Shown: positions 27,566 to 41,721 of the stretch, in pieces
Position numbering within the stretch: position 1 is the first letter of the stretch
Layout: each line of letters starts with the position of its first letter
Source of the DNA: Shewanella sp. 1CM18E
GTDB lineage: Bacteria > Pseudomonadota > Gammaproteobacteria > Enterobacterales > Shewanellaceae
Direction: 5' to 3'
Assembly (NCBI RefSeq): GCF_023161665.1
Contig: NZ_JALNTW010000006.1
Coordinates: 180,835-244,834, forward strand
Length of the DNA: 64,000 bases
Notes under the pieces: model-generated
Told to the model about the DNA's origin: nothing
Database searches by the model: none
The model's input: only the letters and a program-made list of their open reading frames with translations
Made by a program: the position numbers and the translations under genes

Positions 27566-29824
27566 TTAGTGAGTGACTTTCTCTAGAGACTCGGTTGTTA
27601 TTACAATCTCATCTGCTTTCACATCAACTCTTGCAATACCGCCCTTCTCAAGCTCACCAAACAAGATCTCATCAGCCAACGGACGCTTGATCAACTCAGT
27701 AACCACTCGAGCCATTGGACGTGCGCCCATAGACTTGTCATAACCTTTCTCAGCAAGCAAGGTTCTGGCTTCATCACTAACCTCAAGCGTAACTGACTTA
27801 TCATCAAGTTGTGCTTGTAACTCAACTAAGAATTTATCAACCACTTTGGCTATCACTGTCATGTCTAAGTGATTAAACCAAATAATCGAGTCTAAGCGGT
27901 TACGGAACTCTGGTGAAAACACCTTGTTGATTTCCGACAATGCATCTTGAGTGTGATCTTGTTGCTTAAAGCCAATCGACTTACGAATGGTTTCTTGCAC
28001 ACCGGCATTGGTAGTCATGACTAAAGTAACATGTCTAAAATCAGCTTTACGGCCATTATTGTCAGTTAACGTACCGTGATCCATCACCTGCAGTAGCAAG
28101 TTATATACATCCGGGTGAGCTTTTTCAATCTCATCAAGCAGCACCACACAATGTGGATTCTTAATCACGGCATCCGTTAATAAGCCACCTTGATCGTAAC
28201 CAACATAACCTGGTGGCGCACCAATTAGGCGAGACACCGTATGGCTTTCCATGTACTCAGACATGTCAAAACGCACAAGATTAAGACTCAAACATTTCGC
28301 CAGCTGGCTAGTAACCTCTGTTTTACCTACGCCTGTAGGGCCGGCAAACAGAAAACTACCAACGGGCTTATTTTCCCCGCCTAGGCCACTGCGAGATAAG
28401 CGAATAGCAGAGCTAAGCCCCTCAATCGCTGGATTTTGGCCAAACACCACCATTTTAAGGTTGCGCTCAAGGTTTTTAAGTAAATCCCTGTCAGAGCTTG
28501 ATACAGACTTCTCTGGAATGCGCGCCATTTTTGCGATGATTGATTCGATTTCTGCTTGACCAATAGTTTTTTTACGTTTACTCGCAGGTTGCATCGCCAT
28601 GCGTGCCCCCGCTTCATCAATCACGTCAATCGCCTTGTCAGGCAAATGTCTGTCATTAATGTGTTTATCAGACAGACGCGCAGCAACGCTTAACGCTGCA
28701 AGGGTATAACGAACATTATGATGCTCTTCATACTTTGACTTAAGACCTTGCAATATCTTTGTGGTTTCGGCAACCGACGGCTCATTAATATCTACTTTTT
28801 GGAAACGACGCGCTAAAGCACGATCCTTTTCGAAAATGCTTTGATACTCTTGGAATGTAGTTGAGCCCATGCAACGTAACTTGCCACCAGATAAAAGTGG
28901 TTTAAGCAAATTAGACGCATCCATCACTCCGCCAGATGCAGAGCCTGCACCAATAATGGTATGAATTTCATCAATAAATAAAATCGCATGCTCATCATTA
29001 GCTAGCTCTTTTAACAGGCCTTTGAAACGTTTTTCAAAGTCGCCACGGTACTTTGTCCCCGCAAGCAGTGCTCCTAAATCAAGTGAGTAAACCGTCGCTT
29101 TACTCATCACTTCAGGTACTTCTTCTTTAACGATCCGATATGCTAAACCTTCTGCAATCGCAGTTTTACCAACACCCGCTTCACCCACTAGCAATGGATT
29201 ATTTTTACGGCGACGACAAAGAATTTGAATTGAACGCTCAATTTCCTCGGTACGACCAATCAAGGGGTCAATACTGCCGCTTTTAGCAAGCTCGTTAAGA
29301 TTAGCAGTGAACTGCGATAAAATACTGCGCTCCTCTTCCGTCTCGCTTTGATCTTCGATTCGGTTAGGCTCACCGTCGCTATCAATGTCGTTTTTAGAAA
29401 ATCCGTGTGAAATAAAATTAACCACATCTAAGCGGGTCACATCACCTGTTCGCAATAAATAAACCGCTTGCGACTCTTGTTCACTAAAAATGGCGACTAA
29501 GACATTGGCGCCGGTGACTTCGTTACGACCAGACGACTGCACATGAAAAACAGCTCTTTGTAAAACTCGTTGGAAACCTAAAGTAGGCTGAGTTTCTTTA
29601 TCGTCTTCAGGATCAGAAATAATAGGTGTGGTTTGTTGAATGAAGCTAGACACTTCATCCTTGAGCTTTTCTAAATTTGCTCCGCAAGCAACTAACGCCT
29701 CTTGTGCGGCAGGGTTATCGATTAACGCCAACAACAGATGCTCAACCGTCATATACTCATGACGTGCATCTCTGGCTTGTTGAAAAGCCAGATTTAAGGT
29801 GACTTCAAGATCTTTATTTAACAT
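27566..29824 (-). CDS. clpA: ClpA, ATPase subunit of ClpAP protease
   Basis: 752 residues (E. coli 758). AAA+ unfoldase that feeds ClpP; recognises N-degron substrates delivered by ClpS. It has the N-terminal Clp repeat domain (1-145), a first AAA module with Walker [14 protein letters not shown] (about 213) and LFIDEIHTI, a second with [10 protein letters not shown] and [11 protein letters not shown], and a D2 C-domain with the GYD.SMGARPM sensor. The start at ATG 29824 gives the family N-terminus MLNKDLE and has AGGGGG at good spacing; a GTG six bases up is rejected. It follows clpS after 38 bases. Confidence 0.97.
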   Translation of the reverse strand: MLNKDLEVTLNLAFQQARDARHEYMTVEHLLLALIDNPAAQEALVACGANLEKLKDEVSSFIQQTTPIISDPEDDKETQPTLGFQRVLQRAVFHVQSSGRNEVTGANVLVAIFSEQESQAVYLLRTGDVTRLDVVNFISHGFSKNDIDSDGEPNRIEDQSETEEERSILSQFTANLNELAKSGSIDPLIGRTEEIERSIQILCRRRKNNPLLVGEAGVGKTAIAEGLAYRIVKEEVPEVMSKATVYSLDLGALLAGTKYRGDFEKRFKGLLKELANDEHAILFIDEIHTIIGAGSASGGVMDASNLLKPLLSGGKLRCMGSTTFQEYQSIFEKDRALARRFQKVDINEPSVAETTKILQGLKSKYEEHHNVRYTLAALSVAARLSDKHINDRHLPDKAIDVIDEAGARMAMQPASKRKKTIGQAEIESIIAKMARIPEKSVSSSDRDLLKNLERNLKMVVFGQNPAIEGLSSAIRLSRSGLGGENKPVGSFLFAGPTGVGKTEVTSQLAKCLSLNLVRFDMSEYMESHTVSRLIGAPPGYVGYDQGGLLTDAVIKNPHCVVLLDEIEKAHPDVYNLLLQVMDHGTLTDNNGRKADFRHVTLVMTTNAGVQETIRKSIGFKQQDHTQDALSEINKVFSPEFRNRLDSIIWFNHLDMTVIAKVVDKFLVELQAQLDDKSVTLEVSDEARTLLAEKGYDKSMGARPMARVVTELIKRPLADEILFGELEKGGIARVDVKADEIVITTESLEKVTH

Positions 29825-29862
29825 AAGCACCCCCTAAAAAAATAACAACAGAGTAAAACCAA

Positions 29863-30171
29863 TTAGGCCTCCTCTAATGAACACAGTAACGGATGTTGGT
29901 TTTGTCTTGCAAATTGATTTACTTGCGCAACCTTAGTTTCTGCAATCCCAAATGGATAAATACCGCAAATTCCTTTGCCCTTATGATGGATTGCCAACAT
30001 AATTTCAGTTGCTTGTTGCTCATCTTTTTTGAAGAACAGTTGTAATATCTCGATGACAAAATCCATCGGTGTGTAGTCATCGTTGTTTAAAATGACTTTA
30101 TACATAGAAGGCTGTTTAAGTTCTGACTCAACACTTTCTTCTACATGTTCAATATTTTCTGTTCTACTCAT
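29863..30171 (-). CDS. clpS: ClpS, adaptor for ClpAP
   Basis: 102 residues. N-recognin adaptor that binds N-terminal Leu, Phe, Tyr or Trp and docks on the ClpA N-domain. Core signature is [20 protein letters not shown], then [23 protein letters not shown], including the hydrophobic pocket residues. The variable N-terminal tail is glutamate-rich, as usual. First gene of clpS-clpA. Confidence 0.97.
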   Translation of the reverse strand: MSRTENIEHVEESVESELKQPSMYKVILNNDDYTPMDFVIEILQLFFKKDEQQATEIMLAIHHKGKGICGIYPFGIAETKVAQVNQFARQNQHPLLCSLEEA

Positions 30172-30410
30172 ATCCCAATATTAGCCTCTAGTCTTGGCTT
30201 GTACCAATCGATTATGTAACTCAGTCTGTTTGTTGGACAAATTCTATCAAATTATACTCAGGTACGACTTGTTAAAAATTGTTGCTTTTTTGTTAACTTT
30301 ATCTTGACAACCACTTATTCAGCTTTCATTCTGTTCATTAAGCGAGGATTTTCCCCGCTGATAAGTTTTACTATCTTACTGGGAAGTGGACAACAGAAGG
30401 AAGTGGAAGT

Positions 30411-30617
30411 ATGGCAAGCGGAACTGTTAAATGGTTCAACAACGCCAAAGGATTCGGGTTTATATGCCCTGATGCTGGCGGTGAAGATGTTTTTGCACAC
30501 TATTCTACCATTGAAATGGAAGGCTATCGAACGCTAAAAGCGGGCCAACCAGTCAGTTTTGAGGTGGAAGCTGGGCCAAAAGGGATGCACGCGTCAGCAA
30601 TATCGCCAACAAACTAA
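30411..30617 (+). CDS. cspD: Cold-shock-like protein CspD
   Basis: 68 residues; cold-shock OB fold with RNP1 KGFGFICP and RNP2 [24 protein letters not shown] and the [21 protein letters not shown] part match CspD, a stationary-phase inhibitor of replication in E. coli, rather than CspA. Divergent from clpS, the conserved neighbourhood. A well-placed GGAAG site precedes the ATG. Confidence 0.93.
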   Translation: MASGTVKWFNNAKGFGFICPDAGGEDVFAHYSTIEMEGYRTLKAGQPVSFEVEAGPKGMHASAISPTN

Positions 30618-30712
30618 AATAAGTTAGATAAATCACTCTACATAAGTAAATGCAAGAATACTTATATAGCGTGATATTAAGTGGCGATTAAAACGGCGAT
30701 ATCGATAAAGAC

Positions 30713-30747
30713 AAAAAAGCAGAATAGTTTAGCTATTCTGCTTTTTT
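30713..30747 (+). terminator. Terminator of cspD
   Basis: 15-bp perfect stem with core GCAGAATAG, 5-base loop and six T. Confidence 0.9.
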
Positions 30748-30815
30748 ATTGGCCGCTATTAGCCATTAACCTTAATTGAGTACAGTATAGCGAAGAGAGT
30801 TTTTGAGCTAAAAAC

Positions 30816-30846
30816 AAAAAGGGCTTGCGATAAGCAAACCCTTTTT
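30816..30846 (-). terminator. Terminator of icd
   Basis: 13-bp stem with one mismatch (AAAAAGGGCTTGC with GCAAACCCTTTTT), 5-base loop, between convergent cspD and icd. Confidence 0.8.
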
Positions 30847-30888
30847 AGTTATATTGCAACCGCTATGATTGACAGCGGCACTAGCAGG

Positions 30889-33414
<2,526 letters not shown>

Positions 33415-34110
33415 GTGACGCAGCCATTTAGTAACAAAAACAGTAACCAGCAGCGAAAAACTCGTACTGCCCGCCCAAATAGCAAAAATAGCAGTTACTC
33501 AAACTCGTCAAACCGCAGTGGCTTTAAACGCAAAACAGCTGAAAAAACTAAGTCTGTTGCCAATCCCGTCATTGTGCTCTTTAACAAACCCTTTGATGTG
33601 CTTTGTCAGTTCACCGATGAGCAGGGCCGCCAAACCATAAAAGATTATATTCCTGTACCTGGTGTATATGCAGCAGGCCGCCTAGATAGAGATAGCGAAG
33701 GTTTATTGCTACTGACTAATGACGGTAAATTACAATCTCAAATCACTGAGCCTAAAAAGAAAACATTTAAAACCTATTGGGCACAAGTGGAAGGCGCGCC
33801 AACAGAAAATGATTTAGAAAAACTACGTCAAGGTGTTGAGTTAAAAGACGGTATGACGCTACCGGCTAAAATTAGCATTATGGATAAGCCCAAGGTCTGG
33901 GATAGAACCCCACCTATTCGCGAGCGCGCTAATATTCCAACAACCTGGCTTGAGATCCAGATCTGTGAAGGTAGAAATCGACAAGTAAGACGCATGACAG
34001 CTCATATCGGTTTTCCGACATTAAGATTAATCCGCTATAAAATAGGTCAATGGAGTCTAGATGACCTAGAAAATGGCACATATCGCCAACTCGATATGTC
34101 TAAAAAGTAA
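33415..34110 (+). CDS. rluE: 23S rRNA pseudouridine 2457 synthase
   Basis: 231 residues of the RsuA/RluE family. A long basic, Ser/Asn-rich N-terminal tail (1-50) precedes the catalytic domain, which has the aspartate motif [28 protein letters not shown], and [23 protein letters not shown]. There is no S4 domain, which distinguishes RluE from RluB/RluF. Start is GTG with a weak ribosome site. 11 bases before nudJ, as in E. coli. Confidence 0.92.
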   Translation: MTQPFSNKNSNQQRKTRTARPNSKNSSYSNSSNRSGFKRKTAEKTKSVANPVIVLFNKPFDVLCQFTDEQGRQTIKDYIPVPGVYAAGRLDRDSEGLLLLTNDGKLQSQITEPKKKTFKTYWAQVEGAPTENDLEKLRQGVELKDGMTLPAKISIMDKPKVWDRTPPIRERANIPTTWLEIQICEGRNRQVRRMTAHIGFPTLRLIRYKIGQWSLDDLENGTYRQLDMSKK

Positions 34111-34121
34111 GAGTTAAACTG

Positions 34122-34574
34122 ATGACTGAGCGCTATAAGCCTAATACTACTGTCGCCTGCATTATCGAGGCTCAAGGTAAATACTTGTTAGTTGAAGAGC
34201 TCATTGCCGGTGAGCTCAAATACAATCAACCAGCGGGCCACCTTGAAGCGAATGAATCGATAATTGATGCTTGTATTCGTGAGGTACAGGAGGAAACCGG
34301 GCTCAGCATTAAACCACAAGGCTTGGTTGGCATTTATCAATTTAGTGCCAGTGAAACACTGGCATTTGTCCGCTACACCTTTTATTTAAAGCTCGATGAA
34401 ATGCTTAATTCACAGCCTGAAGATCCCGCTATTAACGGCTTAAAATGGCTTAGCTTAGAGCAAATAACGAGGATCAGCAGTCAGCTTCGCAGCTCGCTTG
34501 TTGTCAAGTCAATCTGTGACTATTTGGCTGGTAGCCGCTATCCACTCAGTATCCTTAATGCTGAGTATTTATAA
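34122..34574 (+). CDS. nudJ: NUDIX phosphatase NudJ
   Basis: 150 residues with a complete Nudix box GHLEANESIIDACIREVQEETGL, metal-dependent pyrophosphohydrolase. NudJ acts on thiamine pyrophosphate and HMP pyrophosphate in E. coli. The assignment follows sequence type (MTERYKPNTTVACIIEAQGKYLLVEE) and conserved position between rluE and mnmA. Confidence 0.9.
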   Translation: MTERYKPNTTVACIIEAQGKYLLVEELIAGELKYNQPAGHLEANESIIDACIREVQEETGLSIKPQGLVGIYQFSASETLAFVRYTFYLKLDEMLNSQPEDPAINGLKWLSLEQITRISSQLRSSLVVKSICDYLAGSRYPLSILNAEYL

Positions 34575-34934
34575 GCTCCTGTCTCAGCACCTTGGCTTTC
34601 ACTTTAGTTGCATTAACCCTATGCTAAATATGCCTTAATAAGTCTATTGCAAACATGTTGTTAATCCCAAGTCGTCAGCTTTATAGTTGCGCGCTTTTGG
34701 CAATAAAAATCAGTATATCACTCGCAACAGCCCCTAAATTATTCGTCCCCAGTAATAAACCCAAAAGATAAATACTCGCTAGATAGCCCAGCCTCACAAT
34801 GCATGATAGAATATGCACCCGCAGAATGCCGTAGTTTGGATAAGGCCTATTACAAATAACCCGTGTTATTTAAGGTTTCTTTTTCGCGGTAATTCGCAGC
34901 AATATTCAGTAAACACAAGGTTTATTTAGGATTT
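34575..34934. other. 360-base gap between nudJ and mnmA
   Basis: No gene, RNA or clear terminator is seen; it presumably holds the promoter of mnmA-hflD-purB. Confidence 0.35.
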
Positions 34935-36050
34935 ATGACGTCAATCGAACCCACTCATCTTGGTAAAAAAGTCATCGTCGGTATGTCCGGTGGTGTAGAT
35001 TCATCAGTTTCAGCCTACCTGTTAATGAAACAGGGCTATCAGGTTGAAGGCCTGTTCATGAAGAACTGGGAAGAAGATGACACGGATGAATATTGTGCGG
35101 CAGCAGACGATCTTAAAGATGCGCAAGCTGTATGCGACAAGCTAGGTATTAAACTGCACACCGTTAACTTTGCCTCAGAATACTGGGACAACGTATTCGA
35201 ATACTTCTTAGCAGAATACAAAGCTGGTCGTACGCCAAACCCAGACATCATGTGCAACAAAGAGATCAAGTTTAAAGCTTTCCTTGAATTTGCAGATGAA
35301 ATCTTAGATGCCGATTACATCGCAATGGGCCACTACGTGCGCCGCCGCGATATCGATGGCACAAGCCAGATGCTTCGTGGCGTTGATGGCAACAAAGACC
35401 AAAGCTACTTCTTATATACATTAGGCCACGAGCAAGTGGCTCGCTCACTGTTCCCTGTTGGTGAACTTGATAAGAGCGAAGTGCGCGAAATTGCTAAAGA
35501 AATGGGCTTAATCACCCACGATAAAAAAGACAGTACCGGGATCTGCTTTATCGGTGAGCGTAAGTTTACTGATTTCCTACAGACTTTCTTACCGGCGCAG
35601 CCAGGTAATATCGAAACCAGCGAAGGCGAAGTGATTGGTACTCATCAGGGCTTGATGTATCACACTCTTGGCCAACGTAAAGGTTTAGGTATTGGTGGTC
35701 TTAAAAATAGTAATGAAGATCCTTGGTACGTTGTTGAAAAAGACTTAGTCCGTAACGTATTGATTGTTGGTCAAGGCGGTAACCACCCTCGCCTTATGTC
35801 TAACGGCTTGGTAGCTAATCAACTGCATTGGGTTGATAGAAAAGGCCCAGCAGATGGCTCAAACATCACAGTAAAAACTCGCTACCGTCAGCAAGATGTG
35901 CCATGTCGCATTACTTATGACAGTGATGACGTACTGCGCGTTATTTTTGACGAGCCAGTTGCAGCGGTAACCCCTGGTCAATCAGCCGTTTTCTACGATG
36001 GTGAAATTTGCCTAGGTGGCGGCATTATCGATGCACTTATACGAGATTAA
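34935..36050 (+). CDS. mnmA: tRNA-specific 2-thiouridylase
   Basis: 371 residues (E. coli 368). Installs the 2-thio group on U34 of Lys, Glu and Gln tRNAs, using ATP and sulfur from the IscS-Tus chain. PP-loop [15 protein letters not shown], first catalytic cysteine in [11 protein letters not shown], second in [13 protein letters not shown], and [10 protein letters not shown]. First gene of mnmA-hflD-purB; the gap to hflD is only three bases. Confidence 0.97.
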   Translation: MTSIEPTHLGKKVIVGMSGGVDSSVSAYLLMKQGYQVEGLFMKNWEEDDTDEYCAAADDLKDAQAVCDKLGIKLHTVNFASEYWDNVFEYFLAEYKAGRTPNPDIMCNKEIKFKAFLEFADEILDADYIAMGHYVRRRDIDGTSQMLRGVDGNKDQSYFLYTLGHEQVARSLFPVGELDKSEVREIAKEMGLITHDKKDSTGICFIGERKFTDFLQTFLPAQPGNIETSEGEVIGTHQGLMYHTLGQRKGLGIGGLKNSNEDPWYVVEKDLVRNVLIVGQGGNHPRLMSNGLVANQLHWVDRKGPADGSNITVKTRYRQQDVPCRITYDSDDVLRVIFDEPVAAVTPGQSAVFYDGEICLGGGIIDALIRD

Positions 36051-36053
36051 TCA

Positions 36054-36671
36054 ATGAGCGATCAGTTATTTGAACGCACTATGGCCTTCGCGGGTATTTT
36101 ACAAGCGGTGGCCCAAGTTCAGTATATTGCAAGACATGGTGACTCAGATAAAGAAGCCTTAGCGGCAAGCTTACAGTCTGTTTTAGTCATCAACCCAGAA
36201 TCAACCAGCGATGTTTACGCCGATAAGTTCGCGCTAAGAAAAGGCTACGAGCTTATTGTTAGCCAACTTGGTGATGCGAAACAAAAAGACGTGGAAGTAA
36301 CTCGCTATTTAGTGGGTATTTTAGCTTTAGAGCGCAAGTTAACCCGCTCTTCAAACGCTATGGGAATGCTGTCTGAGCGCATTAACCAAGTTCATCGTCA
36401 ACTGAACCACTTTGAGATCACTGACGAGCAAGTTATCGCTAACTTTGCAGGCATTTATAGTGACATTATTAGTGAGCTTGGCCCTAAGCTGCAGATCTCT
36501 GGTAACCCTGAGTTTCTCAAGCGTACCCAAACACAGCATAAAATTCGCGCCCTTTTACTGTCTGCGATGCGCAGCGCAGTGCTTTGGCGTCAATTAGGGG
36601 GCAAGCGTAGGCACCTTGTCTTCTCAAGAAAAACAATAGTAGATACAGCTATGAAAAGCCTCACCCTATAA
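36054..36671 (+). CDS. hflD: HflD lysogenization-regulator homologue
   Basis: 205 residues, all-helical. Known in E. coli for binding lambda CII at the membrane; the house-keeping role is unclear. It matches through [31 protein letters not shown], and [21 protein letters not shown]. Tightly coupled to mnmA and followed by purB after 31 bases. Confidence 0.93.
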   Translation: MSDQLFERTMAFAGILQAVAQVQYIARHGDSDKEALAASLQSVLVINPESTSDVYADKFALRKGYELIVSQLGDAKQKDVEVTRYLVGILALERKLTRSSNAMGMLSERINQVHRQLNHFEITDEQVIANFAGIYSDIISELGPKLQISGNPEFLKRTQTQHKIRALLLSAMRSAVLWRQLGGKRRHLVFSRKTIVDTAMKSLTL

Positions 36672-36678
36672 TATTTAA

Positions 36679-38073
<1,395 letters not shown>

Positions 38074-38108
38074 TAACCTTTGTAGCAACTTGCTATTAAA
38101 GGATTGAT

Positions 38109-38142
38109 AAAGGCGTTAAGCTTAGGCTTAGCGCCTTTATTT
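38109..38142 (+). terminator. Terminator of mnmA-hflD-purB
   Basis: 13-bp stem AAAGGCGTTAAGC/GCTTAGCGCCTTT (one G-T pair), 4-base loop, then ATTTTAT. Confidence 0.88.
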
Positions 38143-38213
38143 TATCTAAAAGCTTACTTGTACTTACATTTCTACAAACAATCTTTTCATTAGCCAAAGA
38201 GCAGCCCTTCATT

Positions 38214-39344
38214 ATGTTCAACCTCAACTTTGATATCAGCGAATTTTTAACTCAATACTGGCAAAAAAAACCAATTTTAATAAAAAATGCTTTTCCACAA
38301 TTTGAAGATCTCATCAGCGCAGATGAGCTTGCAGGCCTAGCTTGTGAAGAGTCAGTAGCATCACGAGTAGTTGTAACTAAACCTAATGATTGGCAAATTG
38401 TTGAAGGCCCTTTTGAAGACTATGAGCAATTTGGAGATGAGAACTGGCAATTACTGGTTCAAGCGTTAAACCACTGGCATCCAGATTCCAGCGATTTTAT
38501 TAATGCCTTTCGCTTTATTCCCGACTGGCGCTTTGATGACTTAATGGTTTCTTTCGCAACGCCAGGTGGCGGTGTTGGTGCGCATATCGATAACTACGAT
38601 GTGTTTATCATTCAAGGCGAAGGTCAGCGCCACTGGACAGTGGGTGACAAAGGTCAATACGCGCCTAAAAATAATGATCCGACCACACCTCTAATTGAGG
38701 GCTTTGAGCCTATTATTGATGCCGTACTCGAAAAAGGCGACCTGCTATATATTCCGCCAGGCTACCCGCATCAAGGGCAAACGCTAACTCTTGCAATGAG
38801 CTACTCAATAGGCTTTCGCGCACCAAGTCAGCAAGAGCTATTTAGTGAACTCGCTGACTCACTCATTGACAACAACAGCGGCCTCAAGCGTTTTACTTCA
38901 AGTAACGAGCCAAAGCTTGCTAGCCAAATAAGCACATCACATCAGCAAGACATGATGGCGTTAATTACTGAGTTTGCAGCAAATCCAGATAACTACCAAG
39001 CCATGCTAGGTAAAATGCTTAGCCAGAACCGGTTTGAATTAGATATTTGCGAACCAGAAGTCCCCTACTCCGCTGAAGATATTGCCGACTACCTTAGCCA
39101 AGGTGCATTGCTATACCGTATTGGTGGATTAAAGTTACTACAGATCGAAGATGATAGCGTACAGCGAATATTTGTTAATGGTGAAGCATTTGAATATCCA
39201 GCGCACATAGAAGCCGACATTAAAGATTTGTGCGAAAACTGCCGCTTTTCTAACCCGCAAGCATTAGCGCTAACTCAAACGCCGGCCACCCAGCAGTTGT
39301 TACTCAGCCTGCTGAATTTAGGCTACTTTTACTTTGGTGAGTAA
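38214..39344 (+). CDS. roxA: Ribosomal protein uL16 arginine hydroxylase (RoxA/YcfD)
   Basis: 376 residues. JmjC-type 2-oxoglutarate/iron oxygenase that hydroxylates an arginine of ribosomal protein L16. Iron ligands are visible as HID (GAHIDNYDVF) and the distal histidine in PPGYPHQGQTL; then the dimerisation and winged-helix C-terminus. The N-terminal QYWQKKPILIKNAFP is characteristic. It sits downstream of purB, close to the E. coli arrangement. Confidence 0.93.
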   Translation: MFNLNFDISEFLTQYWQKKPILIKNAFPQFEDLISADELAGLACEESVASRVVVTKPNDWQIVEGPFEDYEQFGDENWQLLVQALNHWHPDSSDFINAFRFIPDWRFDDLMVSFATPGGGVGAHIDNYDVFIIQGEGQRHWTVGDKGQYAPKNNDPTTPLIEGFEPIIDAVLEKGDLLYIPPGYPHQGQTLTLAMSYSIGFRAPSQQELFSELADSLIDNNSGLKRFTSSNEPKLASQISTSHQQDMMALITEFAANPDNYQAMLGKMLSQNRFELDICEPEVPYSAEDIADYLSQGALLYRIGGLKLLQIEDDSVQRIFVNGEAFEYPAHIEADIKDLCENCRFSNPQALALTQTPATQQLLLSLLNLGYFYFGE

Positions 39345-39361
39345 TCGTCCATTTAAAAACT

Positions 39362-39389
39362 AAAAAGGCATCCATAGGATGCCTTTTTA
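39362..39389. terminator. Bidirectional terminator between roxA and the DUF4826 gene
   Basis: 12-bp perfect stem AAAAAGGCATCC/GGATGCCTTTTT with a 3-base loop. Confidence 0.92.
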
Positions 39390-39411
39390 CTGCAATCATA
39401 AGTTTGCAGTA

Positions 39412-39837
39412 TTAGCCTTTGGGGCCCCAGATATTGTCATCTGCCTGCATTTTATAAAGGCTTTCAGCGCGAGACACTAAAAGCTGGGCAAATTTTGCCT
39501 GAGCAGGATCTTTTGTTAAACCTGAACGCTGAATGTTTTCAGCTTTCATCTGCCACATCATAGAAAAATGTCTTAAGGCTTCTCGAGCCGTTGCAGCAAC
39601 ACTCACCTCAACATAATCAGAAGGTAAATCTCCTGACATGACCCAGTAAGTTTGTTTAGTTGGCTTTTTAGAATCAATTTTCCATAACGCAACATAAGGG
39701 GCTAAATAACGGCTTTCTTCAGGGTGAACCTTGTGTGGCATAATACCTTTCTCAGCCAAAAATTTATTTGCCTTTTGAAACTGAGCTCGAGTCCACTCTT
39801 GGATCTGCTGCTCTTGATCTACTACTTCTTCAGCCAT
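39412..39837 (-). CDS. DUF4826 family protein
   Basis: 141 residues, cytoplasmic, no signal peptide. I recognise the DUF4826 type by the central pattern ESRYLAPYVALWKI, YWVMSGDLPSDYVEV and ALRHFSMMWQMKAENIQ. Function is unknown. It is convergent with roxA and divergent from leucine dehydrogenase. Confidence 0.8.
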   Translation of the reverse strand: MAEEVVDQEQQIQEWTRAQFQKANKFLAEKGIMPHKVHPEESRYLAPYVALWKIDSKKPTKQTYWVMSGDLPSDYVEVSVAATAREALRHFSMMWQMKAENIQRSGLTKDPAQAKFAQLLVSRAESLYKMQADDNIWGPKG

Positions 39838-39929
39838 TTAAACTTCCTTTCTTATTGTTATTTTTGCTTCTGTCTTCTCAAAAAGATAAAAACCTTTTCA
39901 CACTTCTGACGCTTAAACTAAGCAACAAC

Positions 39930-39945
39930 TTTACGTTAACGTAAA
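39930..39945. promoter_or_regulatory. LiuR-like palindrome upstream of leucine dehydrogenase
   Basis: Perfect 16-bp palindrome TTTACGTTAACGTAAA between the DUF4826 gene and leucine dehydrogenase, 157 bases before the latter. It resembles the operators reported for LiuR, the MerR-type regulator of branched-chain amino-acid catabolism in gammaproteobacteria. Identification is by memory of the motif. Confidence 0.55.
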
Positions 39946-40102
39946 GTGGAAAGCAAAATTGCCAGACAGATCACAAATATTCCGAGTCTTTACTTTATTG
40001 AGAGTATCCCTAAATGCTATCGTTCTGCAATAAATATAACAAGTAGACCACTCTGTAATCCTACAGCGGCGGTCATTCGATGCTCACAGCGGAGATCAAC
40101 AA

Positions 40103-41134
40103 GTGGCAATTTTCAATCACATCTCGTTCGACGACCATGAACAGGTCGTTTTTTGTCATGATAAAGAAAGCGACTTAAAAGCCATTATTGCAATCCACAA
40201 TACCAACCTTGGACCTGCAGTAGGTGGTTGTAGAATGTGGAACTATGAGTCAGATGACGAAGCTGTCACTGACGTTTTGCGTTTATCACGCGGCATGACG
40301 TATAAGAATGCGATGGCAGGTTTAGCAATGGGTGGTGGTAAGTCTGTTATTATTGCCGATCCGAAAATACAAGACAGAGAAGCGCTATTTAGAGCCTTTG
40401 GTCGTTGTATTGATACCTTAGGTGGCAAATACTACTCTGCTGAAGATGTGGGCGTTTCAACTTCAGATATCATGATTGCTCATCAAGAAACCCCTTACAT
40501 GGCAGGTCTTGAAGGTAAAAGTGGCGATCCATCGCCGTTTACTGCGCTTGGTACATACTTAGGCATTAAAGCTGCGGTGAAACACCAACGTGGACTAGAC
40601 AGCCTGAAAGGTTTAAAAATCTCAGTGCAAGGTGTTGGCCATGTAGGTTATTACCTATGTCGCCATCTACATGCAGAAGGTGCAGAGCTGATTGTTACTG
40701 ATATCCATCAAGAGTCTTTAGACAAAGTTGCCACAGAGTTTGGTGCAACCGTTGTTGCTCCACAAGATATCTACCACCAAGACGTTGATGTGTACGCACC
40801 GTGCGCTTTAGGTGCAACGATTAACGACATCACGATTCCAATGATTAAGGCGACAATTGTTGCCGGTTGTGCCAACAACCAGTTAGCTGAAGTGCGCCAT
40901 GGTGAAATGCTAAAAGATCTAGGTATTCTATACGCTCCTGACTATGTCATTAATGCTGGCGGTATTATCAACGTGTCTTTTGAAAAAGACTATGACGCGT
41001 CAGCAGCAACAGCAAAAGTAGAAGAAATTTATAATACGTTACTAACCGTTTTCTCTCATGCTGATGAGCAAAACCGTACAACAGGTGATGTGGCTGACGA
41101 GATGGCAAGAAACATCATTAACGCAGCAAAATAA
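40103..41134 (+). CDS. ldh: Leucine dehydrogenase (Glu/Leu/Phe/Val dehydrogenase family)
   Basis: 343 residues. Oxidative deamination of branched-chain amino acids to keto acids with NAD, feeding their catabolism. It has LGPAVGGCRMW, MTYKNAMAGLAMGGGKSVI with the catalytic lysine, YYSAEDVGVS, Rossmann loop VQGVGHVGYYLC, and APCALGATIND. Start is GTG 40103 with GGAGA upstream. Monocistronic, terminator at 41162. The LiuR-like palindrome supports the branched-chain role over phenylalanine. Confidence 0.9.
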   Translation: MAIFNHISFDDHEQVVFCHDKESDLKAIIAIHNTNLGPAVGGCRMWNYESDDEAVTDVLRLSRGMTYKNAMAGLAMGGGKSVIIADPKIQDREALFRAFGRCIDTLGGKYYSAEDVGVSTSDIMIAHQETPYMAGLEGKSGDPSPFTALGTYLGIKAAVKHQRGLDSLKGLKISVQGVGHVGYYLCRHLHAEGAELIVTDIHQESLDKVATEFGATVVAPQDIYHQDVDVYAPCALGATINDITIPMIKATIVAGCANNQLAEVRHGEMLKDLGILYAPDYVINAGGIINVSFEKDYDASAATAKVEEIYNTLLTVFSHADEQNRTTGDVADEMARNIINAAK

Positions 41135-41161
41135 TCGCTTACTGTAATAAGCTTTAAAGCT

Positions 41162-41190
41162 AAATACCCAGCCAGAGTGCTGGGTATTTT
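41162..41190 (+). terminator. Terminator of leucine dehydrogenase gene
   Basis: 11-bp perfect stem AAATACCCAGC/GCTGGGTATTT with a 6-base loop and T tail. Confidence 0.88.
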
Positions 41191-41342
41191 CATATCCAAA
41201 CCACAGTGTTTATCGGCATGTTTTTACTTTAAAAGCATATAGATAGCACTATCGTTGAATACTAGTCTGTATTTATGTAACTGGAAAAACTCAGCTTCAT
41301 CTGCTTGACTTAAAAGCTACTCATTTAACAAGGCTTACTGTT

Positions 41343-41687
41343 ATGGCGATATTTAAATATGCACTCAATCAAGACAATATTGAATTGCAAGCCAGTAACT
41401 GGTCAGGGTTAGAGGAGATGTTTATTAATGGCAAGCGCGTATCTAGAAAGCTAAACTTTGGTCAGCAAAGTCAGCACAACCTAACGTTAAAGGATGGTAA
41501 AGCCGCAACTTTATTGCTCTTGCTAGACCCTAGTACTGAACAGCTAGTGTGCCATATCTACAAACAAAACAATTTAGTCGCTAGTTTAAAACAAGGTAAA
41601 AAAGAGCTTTACCGCAGCCGCCAACTCACTCAGCAAGCCATACTTTCTATCGGGCTTATGCTGGTATTTTTTCTCACGTTTAACTAG
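41343..41687 (+). CDS. Hypothetical protein with C-terminal membrane helix
   Basis: 114 residues. Residues 1-90 appear as a beta-rich soluble domain (MAIFKYALNQDNIELQASNW, LEEMFINGKRVSRKLNF), followed by one hydrophobic helix at the very end (ILSIGLMLVFFLTF), so it is probably tail-anchored with the domain in the cytoplasm. I do not recognise the family. The ribosome site is weak (CAAGG, about ten bases upstream). Confidence 0.65.
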   Translation: MAIFKYALNQDNIELQASNWSGLEEMFINGKRVSRKLNFGQQSQHNLTLKDGKAATLLLLLDPSTEQLVCHIYKQNNLVASLKQGKKELYRSRQLTQQAILSIGLMLVFFLTFN

Positions 41688-41721
41688 AACGATATCTTTA
41701 AAGCTATTCATTATTCACGAC

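Noticed and set aside
30304..30537. 77-codon frame overlapping the cspD start
   Set aside because: Shares DNA with cspD in another frame and has no recognisable features; cspD is certain.
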